A stretch of DNA of 64,000 nt from Micromonospora sp045209745 (GCF_045209745.1 NZ_CP109273.1:6386001-6450000), one strand, 5' to 3'. Positions 31,319 through 40,245 are shown, counted from the stretch's first letter. The notes: a model not told the origin generated them from the letters alone. Numbers and translations are program-made.

Positions 31319-32359
31319 TCACGGTTTCGCCACGGGTGCACCTGACGTGATCGCTCGATGTGGCGCGGTCGAGCGGCGGACCACGAGGCTGGTTGGGAGC
31401 ACTACCTGGTGCGGCCCCTCCCATTCGTCGGTCACCAGTGACTTCAGCATGCGAGCTGCTTCATATCCGAGCTGATACATCGATTGGTCCACAGTGGTCA
31501 GACCAGGCTCGGTCAACGCCGATTCCGGAATGTTGTCGAACCCGACGACGGACAGGTCCGCGGGGACGGAGAGCCCCAACTCCCTGGCGACCTCCAGGAC
31601 CTTGAGGGCCATGCCGTCGCTCGACGCGAAGATCGCCGTCGGCGGGTCGATGCGTTGCAACAGGGCGCGCGCCAACGGAGCTGCCGACTCGGGGTTGAAA
31701 TCACCTCTGCCGATCAACGTCGGGTCGATCGGGACGCCGGCGGCGGTCAGCGCCGCCCGGTATCCCTCCTCCCGCGACCAGGCCGCCGCCAGGCTGGAGC
31801 GGCCCGCGATGAATCCGATGCGCCGGTGGCCCAGGCCGAGCAGGTGCTCGACCGCGGTGGTGGCGCCCGCGAGGTTGTCGGCCGTCACCGAGGGCGCCAT
31901 CGAGCCTTTCACCGGGTCAATAGCCACGACCGGCGTCCGGCTCCGCACCTCACCCCAGGGCGTGACCACGATGCACCCGTCGGTGAGGGTGCCCGACAGG
32001 CGGGTGAGATGCCGCTGCTCCCAGCCCTCCGAATACGACCCGTAGAGGTCACTGTTGGCGTAGATGATCAGATCGAAGCCCGAGCGACTCAGAGCCTTCA
32101 TCACCCCCTTGAGCACCTCCGCCGTGTACGACTGGAAGCTGTGCGTCACGAGGCCCAGAACATTGGTGCGGCTGCGCCGGAGGCTCGTGGCCACCAGACT
32201 CGACTCGTAGCCGAGCTGCTCGATGGCGGAACGGACCTGGGCGATCGTGCGAGCGCTGACGCCGTAATGCCCATTGACCACCCGAGAGACGGTGGCGGTG
32301 GAAACGCCGGCGACCCGGGCAACATCGCTCATTGTTACCGGCACATTGACCTCGATCAT
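31319..32359 (-). CDS. LacI-family regulator of the arabinan/arabinose cluster
   Basis: 346 aa. The N-terminal HTH (MSDVARVAGVSTATVSRVVN) and hinge helix are followed by a periplasmic-binding-type sensor domain (LGLVTHSFQSYTAEVLKGVM, IFASSDGMALKVL, VVGFDNIPES). ATG at 32359 is preferred to 32380 because GAGGGAG lies just before it. The gene heads the minus-strand operon (esterase, ABC importer, dehydratase) and is divergent from the GH51 gene. Matching operators lie on both sides of the gap, so it probably represses both directions until an arabinose-related sugar binds. Confidence 0.92.
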   Translation of the reverse strand: MIEVNVPVTMSDVARVAGVSTATVSRVVNGHYGVSARTIAQVRSAIEQLGYESSLVATSLRRSRTNVLGLVTHSFQSYTAEVLKGVMKALSRSGFDLIIYANSDLYGSYSEGWEQRHLTRLSGTLTDGCIVVTPWGEVRSRTPVVAIDPVKGSMAPSVTADNLAGATTAVEHLLGLGHRRIGFIAGRSSLAAAWSREEGYRAALTAAGVPIDPTLIGRGDFNPESAAPLARALLQRIDPPTAIFASSDGMALKVLEVARELGLSVPADLSVVGFDNIPESALTEPGLTTVDQSMYQLGYEAARMLKSLVTDEWEGPHQVVLPTSLVVRRSTAPHRAITSGAPVAKP

Positions 32360-32379
32360 GCCGCTCCCTCTGAGCTGCA

Positions 32380-32398
32380 ATCGTTATCGGTTACGTTT
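32380..32398 (-). promoter_or_regulatory. LacI-type operator O1 (upstream of the lacI gene)
   Basis: On the minus strand it reads AAACGTAACCGATAACGAT, with the pattern AACG-N10-CG(A/T)T. It overlaps the leader of the LacI gene, consistent with autoregulation. Confidence 0.55.
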
Positions 32399-32411
32399 CC
32401 AGGAGGTTGCC

Positions 32412-32429
32412 AACGTAACTGAGAGCGTT
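32412..32429. promoter_or_regulatory. LacI-type operator O2
   Basis: AACGTAACTGAGAGCGTT follows AACG-N10-CGTT, the same spacing as O1 and O3. It lies 14 bases from O1, so both may be bound together upstream of the minus-strand operon. Confidence 0.5.
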
Positions 32430-32780
32430 AACAAAGACAAGGCCCTTTCGCCCTCATGCGACTCCAAGAAGGGGTCCCACCGGGATGCTTTCGAGGGCAC
32501 GGCTCATCATCAGTCGCCGTCGTGGACACGCTGACGACTGTCACTCTCGGTGGCCCATGTGGAGTGCGATTCCTGCGCTGGTTCGACCCGCTGACAACGA
32601 GTGGGCACCATCGTCAGGATCGGTTTCGGGCCGTCATCTCAGCCCAGCGTCGGCAGGAGGGCGGGCAGGGAAGCGGCGGCACCGAGGCGTGCACGGGAGC
32701 GAGACACCCGATCGTGTGTGGAGGTGGCATGGCGCAGGCCGCTCGGCGCAGACATTGATCACGGGCATCGCGTCCCCTAT
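32430..32780. other. Gap between LacI operators, no gene called
   Basis: About 350 bases between O2 and O3. The open frames here have random-like composition, no ribosome sites and no families. A remnant cannot be excluded but I see none. Confidence 0.45.
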
Positions 32781-32781
32781 C

Positions 32782-32805
32782 GTAAACGTAATCGGTAACG
32801 TTTAC
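32782..32805. promoter_or_regulatory. LacI-type operator O3 (GH51 side)
   Basis: GTAAACGT and ACGTTTAC flank an 8-base centre, a perfect dyad with core AACG-N10-CGTT. A related half-site (ATCGTGAACGTAATCGA) follows 28 bases later as a direct repeat of the left part. The position suggests control of the GH51 transcription unit. Confidence 0.65.
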
Positions 32806-32928
32806 ATAGATCGTGAACGTAATCGATGGTCATCGTGTTGTCCAGAGCTCGCACCGACCCCACCACCCCTCGGTCCAGGCGCCGCGGCGGAGATCTCGAC
32901 GTCGGGACCTCGCACGAAGGAGCCCGCC

Positions 32929-33063
32929 CTGAACACCCACCCCAACGGAGCGCCGGCGCACCTGACCGGCACCGAAAGTCCACTCCCCTACCGGCTGCCC
33001 GCCCGGTCCTGGCGGGGCCGGCCTGCCGAGGCCGAGTCGACGGTCAGCGGGGACCTGTCGTGA
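32929..33063 (+). CDS. Possible 44-aa leader peptide coupled to the GH51 gene
   Basis: An AAGGAG ribosome site lies six bases before CTG at 32929. The frame then encodes a basic peptide (segments SPLPYRLPARSWRGRP and AEAESTVSGDLS) whose TGA overlaps the GTG of the arabinofuranosidase gene. CTG starts are rare, so this is either a translated leader, an ATG-to-CTG decayed start, or the fused ends of a deleted gene. No homologue recognised. Confidence 0.3.
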   Translation: MNTHPNGAPAHLTGTESPLPYRLPARSWRGRPAEAESTVSGDLS

Positions 33064-34583
33064 ACACGGCACGCTTGTTCCTGGACCCACGCCGCCGCGT
33101 CGCGCCGGTGTCGCGCCGGATCTTCGGCTCGTTCGTGGAGCATCTGGGTCGCTGTGTCTACACCGGCATTTACGAGCCGGGGCATCCGACGGCCGACGCG
33201 GACGGCTTCCGGGGCGACGTTCTCGCGCTCGTGCGGGAGTTGGGCGTCACCACGGTCCGCTACCCGGGCGGCAATTTCGTCTCCTCCTATCGGTGGGAGG
33301 ACGGCGTCGGCCCGGTCGACCAACGACCAGCCAGGCTCGACCTCGCCTGGCACAGCCTGGAGACCAACGCGTTCGGGCTCGACGAGTTCATGCGCTGGGT
33401 CGGCAAGGCGGGCGTCGATCCGATCATGGCGGTGAACCTCGGCACCCGCGGCACCGCCGAGGCCGTCGACCTGCTCGAGTACGCCAATCACCGCAGTGGG
33501 AGTCACCTCGCCGACCGGCGCCGGGACAACGGCGCGGGCGACCCGTACGGGATCAGATTGTGGTGCCTCGGCAACGAGATGGACGGCCCGTGGCAGGTGG
33601 GTGCGCGGACCGCAACCGAGTACGGGCGCCTCGCCGCACAGACCGCGACGGCCATGCGTCGTTTCGATCCCACGCTCGAATTGATCGCCTGCGGCTCGTC
33701 ACACCTCGGCATGCCCACGTTCGGCACCTGGGAACGCGACGTGCTCACCGAGGCGTACGACGACATCGATCTGATCTCGCTGCACGCCTACTATCAGCCG
33801 GTCGACGACGACCTGCCCAGCTTCCTCGCCTCCGCGGAGGACATGGACAGGTACATCGACTCCGTCACCGCCATCGCCGACTCGGTCGGGGCGATCCGCA
33901 GGTCGACCAAGAAGATCATGATCGCGTTCGACGAGTGGAACGTCTGGTACCAGTCCGCTGCCCCGTCCACGCCGCCGAGTGGCGAGGACTGGCCGGTCGC
34001 GCCGCCACTGCTGGAGGATCACTACAGCGTGGCCGACGCCGTCGTCGTGGGTGGCCTGCTCATCAGCCTGCTCCGGCACAGCGACCGGGTGACCGCCGCA
34101 TGCCAGGCCCAACTGGTCAACGTCATCGCGCCGATCATGACCGAACCCGGGGGCTCGGCCTGGCGCCAGAGCATCTTCCACCCCTTCGCCCGCACCGCCA
34201 GGCACGCCCGGGGAACCGTGCTCGACGTGCTCCGTGAGGGCAGCACGACGACCACCGACCGCTACGGTGAGGTCGACGCGGTCGACGCGGTCTCGACCTG
34301 GGACGACACCACCGGCGAGATGGCCGTGTTCCTCGTCAACCGTGTCACCGCCATCCCTGCCGAGGTGACGGTCGACGTCAGCGGTGCCCGGGTGAGCGGG
34401 ATCATCGAGTGCGTCACCATCGGCGGCACCGACCTCGACGCCCGGAACACGCCCGCCGGCCCGGACCACGCCGCGCCACGTCCCAACGGCACGGCGCAGC
34501 AGGCCGACGCCGGCGTCCGGCTGACGCTTCCGCCCGCGTCCTGGACCATGCTGCGGATGCAGGCCACGGAAGCGACCCCGTGA
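33060..34583 (+). CDS. GH51 alpha-L-arabinofuranosidase
   Basis: 507 aa, releases L-arabinose from arabinan, arabinoxylan or their oligosaccharides. The TIM barrel shows FGSFVEHLGRCVYTGIYEPGH at the N-terminus, then CLGNEMDGPW with acid/base Glu173 and FDEWNVWY with nucleophile Glu292. Both positions match characterised GH51 enzymes closely. A C-terminal beta-sandwich follows. There is no signal peptide, so it probably acts inside the cell on imported oligosaccharides. The GTG start overlaps the stop of a small upstream frame. Confidence 0.93.
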   Translation: MNTARLFLDPRRRVAPVSRRIFGSFVEHLGRCVYTGIYEPGHPTADADGFRGDVLALVRELGVTTVRYPGGNFVSSYRWEDGVGPVDQRPARLDLAWHSLETNAFGLDEFMRWVGKAGVDPIMAVNLGTRGTAEAVDLLEYANHRSGSHLADRRRDNGAGDPYGIRLWCLGNEMDGPWQVGARTATEYGRLAAQTATAMRRFDPTLELIACGSSHLGMPTFGTWERDVLTEAYDDIDLISLHAYYQPVDDDLPSFLASAEDMDRYIDSVTAIADSVGAIRRSTKKIMIAFDEWNVWYQSAAPSTPPSGEDWPVAPPLLEDHYSVADAVVVGGLLISLLRHSDRVTAACQAQLVNVIAPIMTEPGGSAWRQSIFHPFARTARHARGTVLDVLREGSTTTTDRYGEVDAVDAVSTWDDTTGEMAVFLVNRVTAIPAEVTVDVSGARVSGIIECVTIGGTDLDARNTPAGPDHAAPRPNGTAQQADAGVRLTLPPASWTMLRMQATEATP

Positions 34584-34709
34584 ACGACTGACGAACCGCC
34601 GACCGGCGCTGGCGCGGGGCAACGCCGAGTCGTCCGGTGCGGCCGAGCCGCAGCAGGCGTGGCCACCCCCCGCTCGTCACCTCGCCGCAGGTTCGACGAC
34701 GGGCACGCT

Positions 34710-34751
34710 CCGGCCGCTCACTCCTGGCTGTCACCAGGGGTGAGCGGCCGG
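34710..34751. terminator. Bidirectional hairpin between GH51 and the aldehyde dehydrogenase
   Basis: CCGGCCGCTCAC and GTGAGCGGCCGG form a perfect 12-bp stem; inside, CCTGG and CCAGG extend it around a short loop. It lies between two convergent genes and probably terminates both. Confidence 0.75.
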
Positions 34752-34845
34752 GGCAGTCCCGCCCGTGCTCAGGAATCGATGGTGCGGCGAACGGCGCACC
34801 GATCCGTCCGGGATCAATTCGCAATTAAATGCCCTACCGGCACGG

Positions 34846-36363
34846 CTATTCCACCGCTGATTCCAACCTCCCGTCGACTCGCCGGGGAATGGCGGTGTAC
34901 CCGTCTCGCAGTTCCTCGGGAAGGATCCATTCCGGAGCGTCCTGCCATGCCAGCGGGCGAAGGAACCGTCGGATCGAGGTGGCGCCCACCGAGGTGTGCA
35001 CGGCGTTGGTCGACGGCCAGGGCCCGCCGTGGTGCTGGGCCCACGACACACGGACACCGGTGGGATACCCGTCGAAGACGATGCGACCCGAGTGGGCGGC
35101 GAGCACGTCGACCAGCCGACGCACGACTGCGGCGTCGTCACTCGATCCACGATGGACGGACCCGGTCAGCGACGGCGGGATGGTCGCCAGCACGGCGTCG
35201 AGGTCGGCGACGTCCTGATAACGGACCACGACCATGAGCGGGCCGAAGCACTCGTCGGCGATCTCGGCGGCCAGGCCGGGTAGACCGACCTCCAGGAGCC
35301 TCGGCGCGGCGATGAAACCCGCGCCAGGGTCATCCTGGGAGCGCGCCGAGACCCGGGCGCCGGCCCGCTCGAACGCCGCAGCCTGGTCCTCGTACGCGTC
35401 ACGGATACGCTCGTTGAGCAGGACCGTGCCGCCCGAGGCGGCGACGCTCCCCCGCAGCACGTCGACCAGGTGCTCACCGCCCGGATCCGACGGGATGAAC
35501 GCCAGCCCGGGTTTGGTGCACAGCTGACCACCCGAAGCCGTGAAGGAGGCGAACAGCCCTTCGGCGATCCGGTCTCCCCGGTCAGCGGCCGCGCCGGGCA
35601 GGACGACGATCGGGTTCACGCTGCTCAGCTCGGCGTAGAGGGGAATCGGGTCAGGCCGTTCGTCGATGGCCGCCTGGATGGCGCGGGCGGCGCCGACAGA
35701 GCCCGTCAAGGCTGCGGCGCGGACCGTGGGGTGGCGCACCAGCGAGCGGCCGGCCTGCTCCCCGTACACGGTCGTGATCACACCCTCGGGGCCACCCATG
35801 TCGCGGATGGCCGACTGGATCGCGTCGGCGGAGGCGTGCGACGTCAGCGGGTGCGACGGGTGGGCCTTCAGGACCGTGGGACAACCCGCTGCGAGTGCGG
35901 AGGCGGTGTCGCCCCCGGCGACCGAGAAGGCGAACGGGAAGTTGCTGGCCCCGAAGACGGCGACCGGCCCGAGGGGTACGAGCATCCGCCGCAGGTCCGG
36001 GCCGCGTCCGAGCGGTGTGTCGGCAGCGTGGTCAATGGCCGCCTCGACGTACCCTCCGTCGCGCAGCACGTCGCCGAACATCCGGAACTGGACCGCCGCC
36101 CGCGTGAGTTCCTGGTCGAGTCGCGCGTGGCTCAGCCCGGTCTCCGCCTCCGCAGCCGCGACCAGGTTCACGCGACGGGACTCCAGGGACGCGGCGATCG
36201 CGTCCAGCATCTCCGCTCTGCCGAGTCTCCCCAGGCCGGACAGCCACTGCGCGGCCTGGGACGCCTGGCCGGCGATCACCTCCAGCCGAGACTCGTCCGT
36301 CTCCGTGAGATCCGTCGCGCGGCGTTGGCCGTCGCGCGGATCGACCGTGCTAACCGCGTTCAC
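34846..36363 (-). CDS. 2-oxoglutarate semialdehyde (2,5-dioxopentanoate) dehydrogenase
   Basis: 505 aa of the aldehyde dehydrogenase superfamily, KGSADH type. Visible landmarks are VPLGPVAVFGASNFPFAFS near 120, KAHPSHPLTS, the Glu-containing YAELSSVNP near 250 and the catalytic Cys282 in GGQLCTKPG, plus the late EIADECFGPLMVVVRY. It completes pentose oxidation by making 2-oxoglutarate with NAD(P). GTG at 36363 overlaps the stop of the upstream FAH-family gene (GTGA), so the two are coupled. Confidence 0.9.
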   Translation of the reverse strand: MNAVSTVDPRDGQRRATDLTETDESRLEVIAGQASQAAQWLSGLGRLGRAEMLDAIAASLESRRVNLVAAAEAETGLSHARLDQELTRAAVQFRMFGDVLRDGGYVEAAIDHAADTPLGRGPDLRRMLVPLGPVAVFGASNFPFAFSVAGGDTASALAAGCPTVLKAHPSHPLTSHASADAIQSAIRDMGGPEGVITTVYGEQAGRSLVRHPTVRAAALTGSVGAARAIQAAIDERPDPIPLYAELSSVNPIVVLPGAAADRGDRIAEGLFASFTASGGQLCTKPGLAFIPSDPGGEHLVDVLRGSVAASGGTVLLNERIRDAYEDQAAAFERAGARVSARSQDDPGAGFIAAPRLLEVGLPGLAAEIADECFGPLMVVVRYQDVADLDAVLATIPPSLTGSVHRGSSDDAAVVRRLVDVLAAHSGRIVFDGYPTGVRVSWAQHHGGPWPSTNAVHTSVGATSIRRFLRPLAWQDAPEWILPEELRDGYTAIPRRVDGRLESAVE

Positions 36364-37571
36364 AGCAGTCCTCTCTTCACCAGATTGCCCATGAGATCTC
36401 GGACGCCGAACTGCCAGGGCGCGCATTCCTCGGCGTAGCGCACCCGGTTGACCAGGGTGCCGAGCGCCGGGCAGCTGATGCGCACCACGTCGTCGACCTT
36501 GTGGGTGAAGCCCTCACCGGGGCGGTCCCGGTCCTGGATGGGCGCGAACATGGTGCCGAGCATCAGCGCGGCACCGTCGGGATACTGGTGGTGCGGGCCG
36601 ATCAACTGCCGCACCAGCGCCTCCGGGTCTCGCGACATCCGCGTCATCTCCGAGACGGCCTCCAGCTGGAAGCCGTCCACACCGCGGACCTTCAGACTGA
36701 CCTCGAGCTCGCGCACCCGATCCAGGCCGAATCGCTCGTCGAAGAGCCGGATCATCGGACCGAGCGCACACGAGGCGTTGTTGTCCTTCGCCAGGGGAAG
36801 CAGGAGCGCCGAGCGGCCCTCGACATCCCGCAGGTTCACGTCGTTGCCGAGGGTGGCGCCGACGATCCGGCCACTGGACTGGATGATCAGCGTGACCTCG
36901 GGTTCCGGGTTGTTCCAGGTCGACGCGGCGAGCACGCCGACCGGAACAGCGGTGCCGACGGCGGAGAGGATCTGACCCTTGGTGAAGATCTCGGCGTCCG
37001 GTCCGATCCCCACCTCCAGGTACTGGCTCCAGATGCCCTCGGCGACCAGCAGATTCTTGAGCCCTTCCGCCTCTGCCGAGCCCGGAGTCAGGCTGTGCAG
37101 GTCGTCGCCGATGTCGGCGAGCATCCGGCGACGGATGTCCGCCGCGAGCGCCAGGTCTCCCCGTGCCCGTTCCTCGATGACGCGTTCGATCATCGAGACG
37201 GCAAAGGTCACGCCGGCGGCCTTGAGCGCCTGAAGGTCGACCGGGGCGAGCAACCAGGGTCGGGTACGGTCACGGGTCACGGCACCCGTGTTGGCCAGAA
37301 TGTCCTCGAAGCCGCCCACCCGTGGCCCGTCGAGCCCGGCCACGGTAGCGGCGGGATCGGGCAGCTCGCAGATGTCCCGGACGGTCGCGAACCGGTGGCT
37401 GATGTCGATGACCTCGCCGCCTCGGACGGTCACGGGTGAGGGGCCGTCGACGGACGGGTCCCAGATCCGGCCGAGGAGGACGCCGTCGTCGGCGTCGTTC
37501 GGCAGCGCCTCCGCGGAGGTCCCGAACCAGTCTGCGTCTGCGGCCAGTCCGCGGGGCCGTGGCACCGTCAT
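36360..37571 (-). CDS. FAH-family L-2-keto-3-deoxypentonate dehydratase (AraD1-like)
   Basis: 403 aa, longer than ordinary FAH hydrolases. The C-terminal catalytic part shows WNNPEPEVTLIIQSSGRIVG (metal-binding acidic pair), GATLGNDVNLRDVEGRSALL and LPLAKDNNASCALGP. FAH-superfamily dehydratases of the AraD1 kind turn L-2-keto-3-deoxypentonate into 2,5-dioxopentanoate, exactly the substrate of the enzyme encoded next. Which pentonate isomer it prefers is inferred from the GH51 and ABC neighbours. ATG at 37571 follows GGAGAG. The divergent IclR gene and a TTGCA dyad lie upstream. Confidence 0.82.
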   Translation of the reverse strand: MTVPRPRGLAADADWFGTSAEALPNDADDGVLLGRIWDPSVDGPSPVTVRGGEVIDISHRFATVRDICELPDPAATVAGLDGPRVGGFEDILANTGAVTRDRTRPWLLAPVDLQALKAAGVTFAVSMIERVIEERARGDLALAADIRRRMLADIGDDLHSLTPGSAEAEGLKNLLVAEGIWSQYLEVGIGPDAEIFTKGQILSAVGTAVPVGVLAASTWNNPEPEVTLIIQSSGRIVGATLGNDVNLRDVEGRSALLLPLAKDNNASCALGPMIRLFDERFGLDRVRELEVSLKVRGVDGFQLEAVSEMTRMSRDPEALVRQLIGPHHQYPDGAALMLGTMFAPIQDRDRPGEGFTHKVDDVVRISCPALGTLVNRVRYAEECAPWQFGVRDLMGNLVKRGLL

Positions 37572-37710
37572 GAGCCGCTCTCCAGGTTGAAGAAGGACCG
37601 CTCGTCCCGAGGACGGATGTCGTAGGTGGACGTCGGTCGGATGAAATTGCAACGATCGTAGCGTCATGTGCAACGGCGTCAAGTGGCGGTTGCGCATCGC
37701 GGCGACTAGA

Positions 37711-37725
37711 TTGCACATGGTGCAA
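37711..37725. promoter_or_regulatory. IclR-type operator TTGCACATGGTGCAA
   Basis: A perfect TTGCA-N5-TGCAA dyad in the divergent gap. Further TTGCAAC and GTGCAAC half-sites lie at about 37650-37675. IclR proteins commonly bind such TGCA-containing dyads, so the adjacent IclR gene is the likely binder. Confidence 0.6.
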
Positions 37726-37767
37726 CGGCGGCGATTGTGCCTCCGTCGCCTGAGGAGGGACACAGCC

Positions 37768-38547
37768 TTGGCGCAATCGATTCGCCGCGCGATCGACCTC
37801 ATCCGCCGATCGGCGGAGCACCCGCTGTCCCTCACCGAGGCCGCGGACGTGCTCGGCGTCCACAAGTCCACGGCCCTGCGGATCCTGCAGACGCTGGAGT
37901 CCGCGCGCTTCGTGCGCCGCACCGGTGCGGGCACCTACGTGCTCGGCAGCGGGCTGATCGAGTTGTCCGAGCTTGCGCTGGGCTCGATGGACCTGCGCCA
38001 GTTCGCCGCCGCGCACCTACGTGCGCTGCAACGCGAGACCGGCCACACCGCGCACCTGGCGCAACTGACCGGCGACGAGATCATCTACATCGACAAGGTC
38101 GACAGCCCGGCGTTCGACGCCGTCAAGCTGCCGTCCCGGGTAGGGCGCGCGGTGTCGATCTACGCAAGCGCCGTCGGCAAGACGATCCTGGCCTACCTAC
38201 CTCCAGAGGAACGCAACCGCCTCCTCTCCCACGTCGTCTTCGAGAGGTTCACCGACACCACCCTCGCCGATCACGACTCCCTCGAAGCCGAACTCGCCCG
38301 CATCCGCGAACGCGGCTGGACCACGGACAACGGCGAGCACGACGCCTACGTGATGTGCGTCGCCGCACCGATCAGGGATTCGCGAGGGGCGGTCATCGCC
38401 GCCGCCTCGCTCACCGCGATCGAGGTCATCGCAAGCCTCGACCAACTGAAGAGCAAGCTTCCGCTGCTACTGGAGACTGCGAACCAGATTTCGTACGAAC
38501 TCGGCTACACACCGCCGACCTCCGCAAGCCCGGACGAAATCAGATGA
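37768..38547 (+). CDS. IclR-family regulator
   Basis: 259 aa. The N-terminal winged helix (LTEAADVLGVHKSTALRILQTLE) is followed by the IclR effector domain (HTAHLAQLTGDEIIYIDKVD, SAVGKTILAYLP, ERGWTTDNGEHDAYVMCVAAPI). TTG at 37768 is chosen because GAGGAGG lies nine bases before it; longer frames start inside the operator. It is divergent from the AraD1-like/KGSADH operon and likely senses a sugar-acid intermediate. Confidence 0.9.
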   Translation: MAQSIRRAIDLIRRSAEHPLSLTEAADVLGVHKSTALRILQTLESARFVRRTGAGTYVLGSGLIELSELALGSMDLRQFAAAHLRALQRETGHTAHLAQLTGDEIIYIDKVDSPAFDAVKLPSRVGRAVSIYASAVGKTILAYLPPEERNRLLSHVVFERFTDTTLADHDSLEAELARIRERGWTTDNGEHDAYVMCVAAPIRDSRGAVIAAASLTAIEVIASLDQLKSKLPLLLETANQISYELGYTPPTSASPDEIR

Positions 38548-38899
38548 CAGCCAGTCGATTGATGAACGCCGCAGCGAATGATCGAGGGAGTAGCGAATAC
38601 CGCCGGCCAACGGGGACGTCCCCCCTGGCCCACGCTGCTGTCCGCCGAAGTCACCAACCGTCGCCGCTGAAGCAACACCTCGTGAAGCCGATCGGCAGAG
38701 CGCGCCCCGCCACGCCGCGCCGCGCCGATCTGCAGTTTCGGTCGCCGAGATGCGTGGAATGCCCCCTAAGTCGAGGCAGAAAGTGCAAGATCGCGAGAAA
38801 GGGACAGTCCGGCGGCCTGGAACCGCACCGCCGGGTCCGGATCGGAGAGCCGACTTCCGTCGTACGCTGCATCTCGCACGCGACAAGCAGGAGGCTGCG
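38548..38899. other. 352-bp gap, no gene called
   Basis: Between the IclR gene and the second AlkD-like gene. Open frames on both strands are Arg/Gly/Ser-rich and look like shadows. I see no convincing hairpin or promoter. Confidence 0.4.
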
Positions 38900-39580
38900 G
38901 TGGCCGGGACGACGCTGACCGAGACGACAGTGGCCGAGGTGATGGCCGAGTTGGCCGCGCTCGAGGACCCGAAGACACGCGAGGTGAACGAGAAACGCGG
39001 TGACGATCACGGGGTGCACCTCGGCAAGCTGCGCGCGCTCGCGAAGCGGCTGAAGACACAGCAGGATCTCGCGTGCCAGCTCTGGCAGACGAATGACACC
39101 GCAGCGAGACTGCTGGCGATCCTGATCTGCCGTCCGAAGGCGTTCGAGCGCGACGAGTTGGACGTCATGCTGCGCGAGGCGCGTGTTCCCAAGGTGCACG
39201 ACTGGCTCGTGAACTACGTGGTGAAGAAGAACCCGCACTCCGAAGAGCTGTGCCTGGCCTGGTCCGCCGATCCGGACCCGGTGGTCGCGAGTGCCGGCTG
39301 GGCGCTGACCACCGAACGCGTGACGAAGAAGCCCGAGAGCCTCGACCTCCCGGGGCTGCTCGACGTCATCGAGACGGAGATGAAAAACGCCCCGGATCGC
39401 CTGCAGTGGGCGATGAACCACTGCCTGGCTCAGATCGGGATCGAGCACGCCGAGCACCGCGCCCGCGCGATCGACATCGGTGAACGACTGGAGGTGCTGA
39501 AGGACTATCCGACGTCCCCGGGCTGCACGTCTCCGTTCGCGCCCATCTGGATCAGCGAGATGGCGCGCCGCGCGCGATAA
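38900..39580 (+). CDS. AlkD-like (HEAT-repeat) protein, second copy
   Basis: 226 aa of helical repeats: LEDPKTREVNEKRGDDHGVHLGKLRALAK at the N-terminus (read as ALEDPKTREVNEKRG and HGVHLGKLRALAKRLK), WQTNDTAARLLAILICRP, VHDWLVNYVVKKNPHSEEL and WALTTERVTKKP. It resembles the DNA alkylation repair (PF08713) family but is divergent from the AlkD at 23158; the NWDLVD motif is replaced by VHDWLVNYV. Glycosylase activity is therefore uncertain. GTG at 38900 follows GGAGG. Confidence 0.75.
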   Translation: MAGTTLTETTVAEVMAELAALEDPKTREVNEKRGDDHGVHLGKLRALAKRLKTQQDLACQLWQTNDTAARLLAILICRPKAFERDELDVMLREARVPKVHDWLVNYVVKKNPHSEELCLAWSADPDPVVASAGWALTTERVTKKPESLDLPGLLDVIETEMKNAPDRLQWAMNHCLAQIGIEHAEHRARAIDIGERLEVLKDYPTSPGCTSPFAPIWISEMARRAR

Positions 39581-39621
39581 GCAGGAGTTTCCCTCTCGAC
39601 TTCGGTGGTGGATCAGCCCGG

Positions 39622-40245
39622 TCAGGCGGCCGGTGCGCTGGCGGGTGACCGGTGGCCTCCGTGGCACGCGACCAACGCGTCCGCCACGACTTCGGCATCA
39701 GCCTCCGCGACGTCCGCTGGGTACTCCGGTAGCAGGTCGTCCCAGACAACCAGCCACGACCCGTACAACTGGGCCTGCCCCTCGGGCCGAGCGAAGAACC
39801 AGACGTGCAGGTGGGCTCCACCATCACCGATGCGGTAAACGTGGGCCCGCGAGATGTGCGGCAGCGCCTGGATGTGGCGGACGATGCGAGTGCTCAGGAG
39901 GCCCAGTTCGGCGGCCAGATCGTCAGGCAGATCCGCCATGTCGTAGTGATCGCGCGGATGCAGCATGAGCACCAGGGGGACGCCCACTCCCGGAATCCGG
40001 ACCAGCCGCCAGTTGTCGTTGAGCCAGATTCCTTCGTCCCGGTCGCGGCAGGCGTCGCAGTCCGACGGATCCTCTCCGTGCCGCGCGGGCTCGGGGAGGA
40101 CTGGAGGGCGCAACGGTGCCACGCGCAGTCCGTCCGGCTCGAATGGACTGATCTCCCATCCCGTCATGCGCGCCAACGGGAGACGCTGCTCGCCGTCCGC
40201 GACGGCGACTGCGTGGTCATAGAACTCGTCCGGTCGCAAGGCCAT
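39622..40245 (-). CDS. HIT-like protein
   Basis: 207 aa. The central-to-C-terminal part resembles HIT-superfamily hydrolases: NDNWRLVRIPGVGVPLVLMLHPRDHYD, HISRAHVYRIGDGGAHLHVWFFARPEG. The HLHVW segment stands where the HxHxH triad is expected, so the catalytic centre is partial (HLH then W). A CDACRDRDEG motif near 60 adds two cysteines. The substrate, probably a nucleotide, is unknown. Confidence 0.7.
   Translation of the reverse strand: MALRPDEFYDHAVAVADGEQRLPLARMTGWEISPFEPDGLRVAPLRPPVLPEPARHGEDPSDCDACRDRDEGIWLNDNWRLVRIPGVGVPLVLMLHPRDHYDMADLPDDLAAELGLLSTRIVRHIQALPHISRAHVYRIGDGGAHLHVWFFARPEGQAQLYGSWLVVWDDLLPEYPADVAEADAEVVADALVACHGGHRSPASAPAA

Noticed and set aside
32456..32758. A 100-aa plus-strand frame between LacI operators
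   Set aside because: Random-like composition, no ribosome site, no family.
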